From: Panagrolaimus kolymaensis
Lineage: Eukaryota; Nematoda; Chromadorea; Rhabditida; Panagrolaimidae
NCBI GenBank assembly: GCA_028622995.1
Contig: JAJQJQ010000020.1
Span: 496,001 to 560,000 of the forward strand
Direction of reading: 5' to 3'
DNA: 64,000 bases
The first letter of the stretch is position 1, and the number at the start of each line of letters is the position of its first letter. Position numbers and translations under genes: made by a program. This document shows positions 23,785-39,817 of the stretch, one piece after another. Below the pieces are notes generated by a model. The model was given only the letters and a program-made list of their open reading frames with translations. It did no database searches and was not told the DNA's origin.

Positions 23785-25467
23785 TTAAAAGATATCAGGA
23801 GATTCAGTAAATACACGATCCCAATATTTACCATTGAACATATGACTTCCATCATCCTTTCCAAAGGTAAACCATAGAGGTTGGTCAGGTTTTGAATTTT
23901 GTTTTGCAGCACGAGCGCGTTGATTTTTTTCTAGACGGTCTTTCTCATTGCCAGCCGAATCTAAAAACATCACAAATAAGTTTTCTGTTGCTAAAAAAGG
24001 ATACAAACCAATATTTCCATCCTCCATCAATCGAATATCACGGCGGAAGCGGACATCTGTGCGTGGAATTTTCTCCTGAACCATTTCATTTAAGATTAAC
24101 GCGAAATAACTCATATTGTAATACTGCAAAAAATATGGCAAGTAAGATTAAATCATAATCATGGTAGAAATAAACTTACATCTTTGTTGTTTGGTGGCTT
24201 TTTGTGGACTCTCCAAAGTAAGCGAGATTCAGGAAAAAGTGTAATTAAATTCGTGTTTCCACTTTTTTCAGCGTGACGATATTCTTTTTTCCATTGACTC
24301 TTGAATCTTTGAAATGTGCCATACGAAGTTGAAGCAATATATTCTGTGAAGTTTCCATAAACAGATCGAATTGGTTCGTTACTGAAACGTAAATAAATTA
24401 ATAAAACATCAATAGAGTGAAAATTCTTACCCTTGATAGATTTCACCATGGAGGATTGCATCAGGTCCGCTATTATTATTAGCATTGAATCGTATTTCTG
24501 TTTTTAAATCATTTTTTTCGCAGGTTATATTGATTTGGCCGTGTAGACATAGATACATTCTACCCATGCCATAGATATTATACACACACGCTGAGATTGG
24601 ATGCCATGTATATGTTTCTTTTAATGAAGTCAAGACAAGAGTAAAAGTTCCCATAGGTGTAATTTCCAATGATCTACCCCAAAATTTTAGGCGTGGTTCA
24701 ACATTTGCGTAAAATTCAAATTCATCACCTTGAGCATGGAAGGCAGAAATCGGAGGATGATGTGAAACTTGTTCAGCAACAAATTTGAAGCCAAGGTCAG
24801 GTCTAAAAAATGAAATTTTAAAGAATGTATACGTTTTACATAGTAAAAAAATTCATAAAAAGCCCAAGTCAAGCAAAAAATAAACAACCACCTTGATAGC
24901 TCATAGGTTTCGTAGAGAAGTGGACTGAATGGTTTTGTAATACGAGCACAACTTGCAGCTAAAGTTGAAAGAGAAAAAGCAGTAATCAGCTAAAAAATAG
25001 TGTTTATGGTAATTAAAAGGTTCAGTTGAATGTTTTACTGAACCTACTTCCATTCGTTTGACGGGATCGGTAGTTACTGCAGCTTTTTTAATGAGTGAAA
25101 CATATTCCATGTATTCAGCGAGTCTTTGATGAAAACTTAAAGGTTCATTAAATGCGACAGGTACAGTAATTCTCATGAGATCCTGAAATGTTTCATATAT
25201 TATTGTTGAAGGTTAGTAAAAAATAAAAGCTTACTTTTCCAATTGAGCTTCTCAATAGAGACCAAATGCTTATACTTTTAGTTGAACCACGTGCTGGCAA
25301 ATGAGTTCTAAACATTAAACATAATTTAAAAAATAAAATTTCGTTTTCGTAGCCAATAATAGCCTAGCTTTTCCATTTTCAACATACCTTGAAATAAATG
25401 ATGGAATTGCAGGTTTGATTGTTTCATAATAAACTCCATCATCAGCAATTGATCTTATACTGCTCAT
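23785..25467 (-). CDS. oxysterol-binding-protein-related protein, short form (ORP1/2-like)
   Basis: The start at 25465-25467 gives MSSIRSIADDGVYYE. Ordered ORP hallmarks follow: ITVPVAFNEPLSFHQRLAEY with a nearby DPVKRM, then KPFSPLLYETYELSR, the diagnostic EQVSHHPPISAFHAQ, WGRSLEI, ...LWRVHKKPPNNKD, IPRTDVRFRRDIRLMEDGNI and a C-terminal PLWFTFG...YWDRVFTESPDIF before TAA. This is a complete lipid-binding (ORD) barrel with no PH domain, ankyrin repeats or FFAT motif, so it is a short ORP. Known role: exchange of sterol or phosphatidylserine with PI4P at ER contact sites. Odd: the usual Gly of the LLGETYE motif is Tyr here (LLYETYE). It lies upstream of lpd-3 on the same strand. Confidence 0.9.
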
Positions 25468-26338
25468 TCTTCAAAATCCAAGAGACCGAATAGTTAAAGT
25501 CCAAATGAAAAGTGATACACTAAAGTCAATTTGATGTTGCAAAAAATGCAAATTTATTCAGAGATTTCAGTAAAACTAAAACAATGAATGAACAGCTATG
25601 AAGTGATGGTTTTTATGAAATCAAGAATCATCATCAAAAGATAATTTCGTCTTCGATTTTGTTCATCAGAAAATTCGTTTCAAGATTGTAGAGATGCTTG
25701 AAATTTTATTATAGGCTTTTCTAAACTCTTTTTTTAGGTTAATCTGAAAGCTTTATTATTTTCGGTTTTTTTATTGTTGATTTTTACATTCGAAGAACTA
25801 ACAAATGGGCATTAAAATATTTCTTATTCTTCTGAAATTCTTTATAATTTATAAACAAATTTTGCTTTGAAAGTATTTTTACTTGATAATAATAATACCA
25901 AAACTTTCAAAGCATCTTTCCTTAATGAAGTAACAACAGAATAAGGAACTTGATGAGCTCCAGCTTTTATTTTTATAAACTTCATATTTCTGAAAAGCTT
26001 TTATTAAGGTTTTTGAGGCTGTGTATGATTTGAATTTTTTAAATTTATTTTTGTAATTTAATGTACAAAATGTTGAAAATTAGAAAGTATGAATTTTTTC
26101 TTTTTGATTCGATAATTATGCAAATTATTATAAAAACGATTGTGTGAAAATAAATTTTATCCTTTTAGGAAAGGACGAAAAAAATAAACAAAAAAAAATT
26201 GGCACTTGATTTGAACATTGGGAACGAGAATTTGAGTGTGTGAGTTAGCTTGAGCTTGAGAGAAAGCGTATTATAAAAACATAGTCTTTTTTGAAAATAC
26301 TTGAGCTTTTTTTAATTTAGTGAATTTTTTTCTTTTTC
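25468..26338. other. intergenic region between csk-like gene and ORP
   Basis: 871 bp of AT-rich sequence. Presumably it holds the ORP promoter. No conserved element recognised. Confidence 0.4.
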
Positions 26339-28020
<1,682 letters not shown>

Positions 28021-29045
28021 TCTTCTTTGTTTTAGCATTTTTTAAAATATTTAATATAAAAAATATTTCTAAAACTCAAGCTTTTTGTTTAAAAAAAGTT
28101 AAAAAAACTTGAACATGAAAATCGGAATCTTTTTATCTTTTTTTGTTAAAGGTTAAAAAAGTTTCGCGCGCGCAAAAAAAAAGACGGATATTTTTCTTTC
28201 TGAAGTATTCAGGAAGTGTGCTAAAAAAAATACCACCGCCATCATCATCGATAACTTCTTCTTTCTTCATCGTCATATTCTTTTCCTTCTTTTTTTCCTT
28301 CGTAAGAAGATGAAGACGCCGACGACGACAAACTCCCTCCCTGACACATTCTCATTCTTCAAACAATGCAAAAAGGAGGTTAACGAAAAAAAATAAAAAA
28401 GAAAAAAGCTTTTTGACTCTTCAGGTTGTCGTCTTCGTCTTTAAGTTCAAATTATTTTTTTAAAGGACGAGCGCCTATTCTTTTTCTTCTCGTCGTTCAA
28501 CAACATTCATTCTGGTATTGGCGGTGATGGTGGGGTTAATACTAATGTTGAACGAAATGGGAAGAAAAAAATTTCATGGAGAGTTCTTTTCTCCTTTGTT
28601 AAACGTTTTTAAAATAAAGCGGAAGAAAAAAACACGCATATAAAAAATCTTTTGGTTAAGGGGATTTTTTTTTTGTTTCTGCGCAGATGTTTGCAAATTG
28701 AAAAGGAAAAAAGAAAAGAGAACAAAACCAGGCGGAGACTGTATTTTTTTTTCCTCTCTCTCGTGTGTGGAGGATGAGATGGAAGAACATAGGACCCTCA
28801 ACAAATAATTGTCGAGTTGAGCGCCGCCGTTGTTCAACTTTTAGTCATCATCCTCAACCATTGTGTGTTCGTTTTCTTTATTTCCTTTTATTCAATGACC
28901 GACACAAAAAATAAAATAAAGGAAAGACAAAATGATTTTTTTTTTTACGCAGCATATTTCCCTTGCCTGCTGCCACTACTAAATTGACGAACGATTGGAA
29001 AAGTCATTTTATCTCCCTTTTCCATTCTTTGACTTTCGAGATCCA
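28021..29045. other. 5' flank of csk-like gene; intergenic
   Basis: AT-rich with CT-rich, GA-rich and GCGCGCG patches near 28160 and CGACGACGAC-type runs near 28318. It is likely promoter-proximal DNA of the minus-strand kinase. No gene found. Confidence 0.4.
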
Positions 29046-29308
29046 TTACTCCCCCTTTTCGAAGCCCTGTGCTTGCCCAACCCAGGCGCTACCACCAGTG
29101 GACGGCAGATGGGTACACTCAAAGGGTGCTAACTCGGGTGGAAAGGTCCCGAAAGGGGGAGCCACGGCAAGGTTGCGCTTGTAACGGGTCTTTGGACTCA
29201 GGATCCTAGTCTAAACCATCCCAGCTGGACCACTACAGCAAGGGGAACCCGCGACTGAATAGTCTGACACGGGGGAATTTTACCTTTTTTACCTTTTTAC
29301 TCCCCCTT
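29046..29308 (+). mobile_element. SINE-like retroposed GC-rich insertion with 12-bp target duplication
   Basis: A perfect 12-bp direct repeat, TTACTCCCCCTT, flanks the segment (29046-29057 and 29297-29308). The 239 bp between are strikingly GC-rich for this genome (gggtgctaactcgggtgg, tcccgaaagggggagcc, gctggaccactacagcaagg). They end in a reiterated TTTTACC/TTTTTTACC/TTTTTA tail. A target-site duplication plus a short-repeat 3' tail fits a non-LTR (RTE-type) retroposition product on the plus strand. No reverse transcriptase and no clear tRNA A/B boxes, so it would be a non-autonomous or 5'-derived copy. Confidence 0.6.
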
Positions 29309-30290
29309 CTTCTCTTCCTTTTTTCTCTCTCTCGATTGATTTTGATTGAGACTGACTTTTCTCTTTCTTTCTTTGGTCATTTCTTTCGGTTGAGACAAAT
29401 TTGTTTTGCTTTTATTTACACCTTTCTTTGCGACGAATCTCATTAAAGAATAAGTCGGTGCCAAGAAAAACATTTGAAAGAATAAGAATGAGATTAAATT
29501 ATGTTGCTTTTTTAATGCATTGGGTCAGTTGTTTTTAAAATATATAAAAAGCTTGAATGACTCATCGATTTTTTTTTTTTGAAAAATAAAAAATAAAATC
29601 AATGCCTTTGAAATTATTCAAGTACGTCACACATTATTAATCAAGTTTCTTCAAAGTTAGAAAAGAAAAAGAAAAGTAGCATTTTTTTATTTAATCATAC
29701 CCATGACAAAAAAAAAACGGATGATAAAAAATAAAAGATGAGGATTTTCCAAAGATGGTAATATTCACTTCGAAGTGGAAAATTAAAAATCCTCGAAAAT
29801 TTGAATTTTAGAAGCACCACACTTTACAGTGCAGATTTTTAATGATCTTGAAAAAAATTCAAACTTTCTTCCAAATTCCAGCAATATTTACGTTGTTAGC
29901 TTTAAAACATTTAAAAACAAAAGTATTTATGTTTTGTATTAACCTTTGATTTTGTTTTTTTATTTTTTGTGCAACAATAAAAAACAAAAATAAACAATTA
30001 TTTTGCTAGTATGGTTAAAAACTGTGTTTTTTCGTGCCATTCTTTCTTCCTTTGTAAATTGGAATGTCGTTTCTGTCTGTATGTTTGTCTGTATGTCGTT
30101 TCTGCTTTTTTTTTGTTTTGTCCCGATAGCCTAGATCAGTTTTTTACGCTGATTCCGAATATGTTGGTCTTACGTTTCGGACTCTCGAATATGTCCATGT
30201 TTTGGCCAGTTTAAATTTGCATTTTTTGAAATTTTTCTCGACACGAAAGTTCTCTTTGTGTGTTTTTTGAAAGCATTTTTGGAAGTGAAA
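29309..30290. other. intergenic region with low complexity
   Basis: No gene. Around 30060-30210 it changes character (tgtctgtatgtttgtctgtatg, then a TACGCTGATTCCGAATATG patch) and leads into the repeat block. This may be part of the same degenerate element. Confidence 0.4.
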
Positions 30291-30625
30291 AATTTGTTTT
30301 TTCTCTGATTGTCTGCATTGAAATTTTTAGGTGGATATTTAGTTGTTTTTGGGTGGATATTTGGTGGCTTTTGGATGACTTTTGGGTGGCTTTTGGGTGC
30401 ACATTTAGTTGTGTTTGGGCGAATGTTTAGTTGTGTTTGGTGAGATGTAAAATGGTTTTTGAGTGGACATTTAGTTGTTTTTGGTGAGATGTTTGATTGA
30501 GTTTGGTTAGATATTTGGTGGCTTTTGGGTGAATGTTTAGTTGTTTGTGTTGTAATGTATTAATCGATATTTAAATGTTTTTGGGTGGATCTTTAGCTAA
30601 TTTTTGGGTGGATATTTGGTGGTTT
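30291..30625 (+). repeat. minisatellite, ~20-30 bp units
   Basis: Degenerate tandem units of the type TTTTTGGGTGGATATTTAGTTG run through this stretch and resume at about 30900-31045. Unit length varies, with frequent substitutions between GGTGGATATTT, GGTGAATGTTT and GGTGAGATGTAA. This explains the open frames here. Confidence 0.8.
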
Positions 30626-30900
30626 TTGGGTCAAAACGGATTTGGTTCCGAAGAGTCCAAGTATAATTTGGCTTATGGAATGAACCCCGAAGATGTCAAG
30701 ATATATCCGACTATGAGATATATGAAAAGCGTGGCCCGTAGAAACCGTCGTTAATTGGAGACGATTTATATCGTAAATTTTGAAGGTCTGCCGAAGGCAG
30801 AGCTCCAAAATTAACCATGAAAATGGAATGTTGGCCGAAGGGCCCTGTTGTTTATTGTAATTGCATTGTTGTAAACATGTAAGCGTTCGGCACATTTTTT
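30626..30900 (+). repeat. diverged repeat unit A with mini-hairpins
   Basis: About 270 bp collinear with 31045-31325. Shared landmarks in order: a TATGGAATG block, GATATG, AAACCGT, ATTGGAGA.GATTT, GTCTGCCG.AGGCAG, CTCCAAAATT, ACCATGAAAA, TGTTGTTTATT and a GGGCAC/CGGCAC end. It contains perfect mini-hairpins CTGCC-GAA-GGCAG (30788-30800) and GGCC-GAAG-GGCC (30833-30844). Confidence 0.75.
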
Positions 30901-31044
30901 TTATAATATTTGGGTGGATATTTAGTTGTTTTTGGGTGAATGTTTAGTTGTTTTTGGTGAGATGTAAGATGGTTTTCGGGTTGATATTTAATGATTTTCG
31001 GGTGATTGTTTGATTATGTTTGGTTCGATATTTGGTTGTTTTTG
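30901..31044 (+). repeat. minisatellite, continuation
   Basis: The same TTTTTGGGTGGATATTTAG-type units as at 30291-30625, lying between the two longer repeat units. The block is therefore a higher-order arrangement of minisatellite plus unit. Confidence 0.75.
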
Positions 31045-31325
31045 GGTTGAAATGTGTTTTGGGGCCTGAAGGGCCCATGTGTAATTAGACCTATGGAATG
31101 GACCTCGAAGTGGTTAAGATGTAGCCGAATATGAGAGATATGGAAATGCATGGCTCAGGAAACCGTTGATTATTGGAGAAGATTTTTTTGTAAAATTTAG
31201 GAGGTCTGCCGTAGGCAGGGCTCCAAAATTTACCATGAAAAATGGAATGTAAGCCTGTAAGGCCATGGACAATGTTGTTTATTTTAATTGTATTGTTGTA
31301 GACTCGCATGGGTGTTTGGGCACTC
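31045..31325 (+). repeat. diverged repeat unit B with mini-hairpins
   Basis: The second copy of the unit at 30626-30900, strongly diverged but collinear. Hairpins: GGGCC-TGAAG-GGCCC (31062-31076), CTGCC-GTA-GGCAG (31206-31218) and GCCT-GTA-AGGC (31253-31263). Confidence 0.75.
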
Positions 31326-32518
31326 TATTTTTTTCCAATTTTGCACCCTCTAAAAAAGCACATAATCTCCCCTTTGATAATTTTTTAGAATTCCTAAAAG
31401 CAGGTCTACTCTCTAGGGTTCTCAAAAAATACCTTAATGTGTAAAATGTCCACGTTTTGATTGTAAAAATGTAACGGTTTCGAAGATTGTTTGTTTGTAT
31501 GTTTAGTTTGAGGGACTTACCGAAGGTAAGGCCCCAATGTTCTTGTCGCATGTTTTAAAACATTTAAAAAATTAAGAATCAAATTTTTTGTTGGTTAAAA
31601 AAATATTTAATAATTTACAAGTGGAGAAAACAAAGAAGAAAAATCTCAAGAACAATAATGTAAAATATGTATGTCCACCTAAATGAAATGACTAAACACC
31701 TTTGTTTGCTTTTTAACAAAATGCGTAATTCTTCTATTTTTTGTTTGTTGCTTGTTTGCTTTTTGTGTTGATAATAAAAAAAACTGAAGAGAAAAAACAT
31801 TGATTTTTAAAATGTTTTAGCGTAGGGATCAAAATTTAAAAATTTTCTGGTTGAAAACTACAAAAATAATTTTAGAATATGAGAGGGAAAAAATCCCTTT
31901 TACAGAAAACACGAACAAGGCAAAATCTGATTGCTACGTTTCCAATATTTTATGTCTTTTTTGACATACATACATAAGCTTACAAGTTTTTTTAACTGGA
32001 AGAAGTATAGTTTTCGGCTTTTTCTTTGTTAAGTCGATTGATAAATAAGTGAATGGTTGCAAAAGCAAAACTTACTTTAAAAAGCATTCAAAATAGTACA
32101 AAAAAAGAAAAGCATTTAATTTGTAAAAGATTGATTAATTTTTATGATTTAAAAAAAACAATTACGTGGATTCTGTCAACGAAACACATCGATTTTCTAA
32201 TGTTATGGAACCGTAGCAACTTTATTAAAATAATAGAATGATATTATTGTCTTTTGTTTGGATTTCAATTTTATCATTGGTTTAAAAGATTCATTTTGTC
32301 AAATATTTTTATTTATTTACATATTTATTAACATGCCAAAAAGTTAAGCAAAACACAATAAATGACAAATTTTAAAAAATCAAAACAAAATTGGCAAGAA
32401 TTTTTTAGAAGAAAGAAACCCTGATTTGCAACTATTTTTTTTTCTTTGAGCTTCAGTGAAACCGGAATAATAATAAACACTAACTATTTATGCTTTTTTT
32501 CTTTATCCTTTCCAAAAA
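31326..32518. other. repeat edge and intergenic region
   Basis: Near 31500-31555 a further degenerate fragment carries the hairpin CTTACC-GAA-GGTAAG (31516-31530). The rest, to the kinase stop at 32519, is AT-rich without a supported gene. Confidence 0.45.
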
Positions 32519-36296
<3,778 letters not shown>

Positions 36297-38287
36297 GACT
36301 TTTTTTGTTACCAGTTTCAATTAATTTTTTATAACCATAAAAATAAATAACTTTTTTAATAAAGAAAATTTCTTCAAAAAATATTTCTTCAACAACCAAA
36401 ATAAAGAAAAATATGAATGCTTATTGATCCATTCACTCCACCATTAACAGCGGGGAAGAACAAAAAAAAAATATAAATTTAAAGGCGTAAAGGTTTTTAG
36501 TGTTGCGCCGATGAATAAAAAAAAATATAGTAGTAGTGTAGTAGCAGCCCCAGCAGCGGTCAATCGTCGATCATCATCATCAGCCCGCTCGTTTTTTTAT
36601 ATTTTATTCTTTCGCCACAATCACGATTGGCGTATGGTCTGAAAAAAAAAATATATCAAAAAATGGAATGGAAAAAAGTTTCTATTTCACAAATAATAAA
36701 GTCAAAGGTTTCATTCATTTCTTTCACGGTTTTTTGAAAAAGAAATGCAAAAACAGATTCAAATAAAAAAAATAAATAGAAAGAAAAAAGTCAGTCGCGT
36801 GGGGTGGTTGTGGTGGTGTTTTTTTCTCGCTTTGCTTCTTCGTCTTCTTCATTTCTTCCTTTTATCGATATTTGATATGACTCAGTTGCTGCTATTTTTT
36901 TAATCAAAAAAATAAATAGTGTGAAAAATTTAAAATAAAAAAATAACATTCAAAACTAAAAAAGGCTGTCACGTAAAAAACTGATAAAAGGATCAGAAAA
37001 AAATATTTATAAGCGGTTTTAATTTTTGATCAAATATGAGAAGTTTTATTTTACTTTTTTTGAAGTTTAGTGTTTGGGTAATAAACTAATTTTTATAAAT
37101 CGGAAGATAGTTCTAAGTTTGTAAGATTAAATATAAAGTTTTTAAAATGGACGTTTGAAAAGCTAATAATGAATGAAAGCATATTTCATTTCACTAGCTT
37201 TTTCACCTTTAGAGAAAAGAGTTAACTAAAAAAAGTTTAAAAAAAACCGATGAATACTTTCTCAAAGACCAAAATTTAAACGTTAACCATTTTTTTAAAA
37301 CGCTTTTGTCACAAAAAGTTTTATTGCGTTCTTCAAAAAGACAACGTCAATGAATGAAAACTTAAAAAAAATTCTGAATGAAATTTCGTGATTGTGGCAA
37401 AACTTTAATTTAAGTAACTTTACAAAAAACGGGTTCGTTCTTAATTTTTTTAAATTGTTATTGACAAAATCGTTGTTAAAAAAAATAAAGAAAGGAAAAT
37501 AGGAAGACAGTTGTCAAAGAACTCATCAATGACAAATTTTCCAAATGAAAAAAAACCCGACGATGGTTGAACAAGAAACATAAAAACCAAAAAGAATTCT
37601 TTCAAAGTCCGTAAATTTTTGTTTTTGTTGCCGCGGCTTTTAACGTACGTCAAAAAATCTCATCCGCTTCAAAGAGAAAATGGGTAAAAGCAACTGATGA
37701 GTGACTATAAAAAAATGGAAGAGAAAGCTTTGACCATTTAAAAAAATGTGGTTGTAACAAATAATATAAAACCAATATGTCAGAGTCACATTCATTGCTC
37801 TCGGAAATGCAAAAAACCAGGCAAAATAAAAAAAAAGTGAAAACTCTGAAACGCGCAGCAGAAAAAAAGGAAAAGAGGGAAAGACTCCAAGAAGGAAAAA
37901 AAAGAACTCAAAACCAAAGGAGAAACACCAACAAAATGCAAATCAATAAAAAAAGGAGAAAAGAACTTTGACGACGACAACCAAAAAAACTGTCACTTTT
38001 TTTGTTGGCCTTTCTTCATTCGTTTTTTTTATTTGGTCATCTCTCTCATTTCCTTCTTATTTCTATTCCTCATTCATTCAGTCAAAAATCTTTTCAAAAA
38101 AACAACAATGAAAAGATACATTACTTTTTTCTTTCTTAGGTTTTGAGCTTTCAAGAATATGAACATACATATAAATATCAAAAAAAGAGATTTATTCCAT
38201 TGTTAAAAATTACAAATAAAGTAAAACTAGAAAACACGCATAGATGAAGCAGCAGCAGGTTGTTGATAGCAGCCATTTTTTTAATAT
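36297..38287. other. intergenic region upstream of the ACK-like gene
   Basis: Contains trinucleotide-rich patches (about 36530-36600, TAGTAGCAGC and ATCATCATCAT) and GGTGGTTGTGGTGG near 36802, otherwise AT-rich. A Lys/Arg-rich plus-strand frame at 37777-37971 is an A-rich artefact. No gene supported. Confidence 0.4.
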
Positions 38288-38776
38288 TCAATCTTTGTCA
38301 CCACCCATCGTTGTTGCATAATCATCTTCGTCTTTTTCATATTCTTGTTCAGGTTCTTGATATAAGGATGAATAAAATGGAATTTTACATCTTTTACGAT
38401 AGCATAATTCATCAAATAGACCATTAGTTAAACCATAGGCAATTACAACAAAGATAATAGTTTGTATAATAAAGAGACACCAAAATATTGAAAAAGCTAC
38501 AAGTGGAATTGAATCACGAGAAGGATCAAGTTCTTTAAAATCTAAAAAAATAAAAGAATTAAAAATGTTGAATATTTAATTCTTTTTTATAAAAAATACA
38601 TGGCTTCTCGCATTCACTTGAAAGAATTTGTCAATCAAAAAAAAACCCCCGAACTTTCATTAGTTAATTTAAAAAAAATAATAAAACATACCATCAGCTT
38701 TCAAAGGTTCTTGTCCATAAAATTTTGCGTATAAGATTGGAAGCGATAAAGGTTCGTTTGAATTGTTTTTGTTCAT
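38288..38776 (-). CDS. small single-pass membrane protein, 112 aa (unknown)
   Basis: Exons 38692-38776 and 38288-38541 join in frame to 113 codons. The protein starts MNKNNSNEPLSLPILYAKFY, has one strong TM helix (about residues 40-66, IPLVAFSIFWCLFIIQTIIF), a Cys-containing juxtamembrane patch (ELCYRKRCK) and an acidic, Tyr-rich tail (YQEPEQEYEKDEDDY). Splice sites are canonical (GTATG donor, TTTTTTAG acceptor). I do not recognise the family. Orientation with a cytosolic acidic tail is inferred from the RKRCK patch following the helix. A longer N-terminus through another upstream exon is possible. Confidence 0.6.
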
Positions 38777-39817
38777 AACTTTGAGATGACTTTTCAATTT
38801 TCAATGAATCAATTAAAAAAACAATAATTGGATTTCCATCTTCAATAACAAATTTCGCAAATTTGCATTTTTTTGTTGCTTCTTTTTGAAAGGTCTCAGA
38901 CACTTTTTCTGTATCATTTTCACTTTTTTTTTCAGGAAACACAGAAGAAAAATGAAAAAACAGGATAATTGTGAGAAAGTTTTTTTTCTTTCTTCTTCTT
39001 CAAGTGCATCCAAAAGTGGCAATCGAATGAAAATTACACTTCCGATCCAAAAAAAAAATTGAAAGAGATTTTTTGATGGAGGAAGATGAAGTTCACTTTT
39101 TTCCTCGTTGATCTTTTTTTTATTAAACAAAAAAGTTGAGACAATTATTTTTACAACTTTTTCCAAGCATAAAGGTTCAAAGAAAGAATTACAAGGAGTG
39201 AAAAAAAAGAATAGAGAATGGTTTAAGTGTTTTTACAAGCAACAAGCAGTCGTAGTAGGAAAGGGAAGAAGAAAACAAAAAGCAAAGGGATATAGAGATG
39301 ATTGTAAAAAAAATAAGTACACGATTTTCAATGGAAAATGAAAAGGATGCTGAGATCCTTCTTCCTTGACTTCTCAATTTCAGTTACAAGTTCATCCATG
39401 GAATTTTTATGGATACCTTTATTTTATGCTGATGCTGTTGTTGCTGTTGCTCGTGATTGTCATAATTAATTTAAAAGATAAAAAAAGATTCTTCCGAAAT
39501 TTTTGATTCCCGTCAAAAATAAAAATAAAAAAGCGGGCGTCAACTTCTTTTTGTTGCGCAGGCAGGAAACAACACTGATGAAATTTCAATCGATAACAAT
39601 CTATCTCATCTTCTTCTCAATGTTTCTTTGATTTGATAGTAGAAATTCATCTTCTTCTTTTTTTCTTAATTAAAAAAGAAGTTTTTAACCTTTAACTGCC
39701 GTGTTGCACCTTTTCCATCCATTTTTTGGAGAGAAGGTTTGAATAAAAAAGGGTTGTAAAACTTTTTTTGAAGCATTCTCTCCATTGAATTACTGTATAT
39801 TTTTTATTGTATATGAA
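38777..39817. other. intergenic region
   Basis: Divergent promoters for the small membrane protein (minus) and the LAPTM-like gene (plus) must lie here. Open frames are Lys/Phe-rich artefacts of A/T runs. Nothing else recognised. Confidence 0.4.

Noticed and set aside
23225..26338. Operon csk-ORP-lpd-3
   Set aside because: Same strand, but gaps of 871 and 560 bp are well above typical nematode operon spacing, and no trans-splice evidence is visible.
30011..30214. Cys-rich plus-strand ORF (67 codons)
   Set aside because: Falls at the edge of the repeat block and arises from TGTCTGTATGTTTGTCTG-type simple sequence.
30593..31551. Several minus-strand ORFs of 63-100 codons
   Set aside because: They cross the minisatellite and the diverged repeat units; coding potential is explained by repeat structure.
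37777..37971. Lys/Arg-rich plus-strand ORF
   Set aside because: Composition follows directly from A-rich DNA; no domain, splice or conservation evidence.
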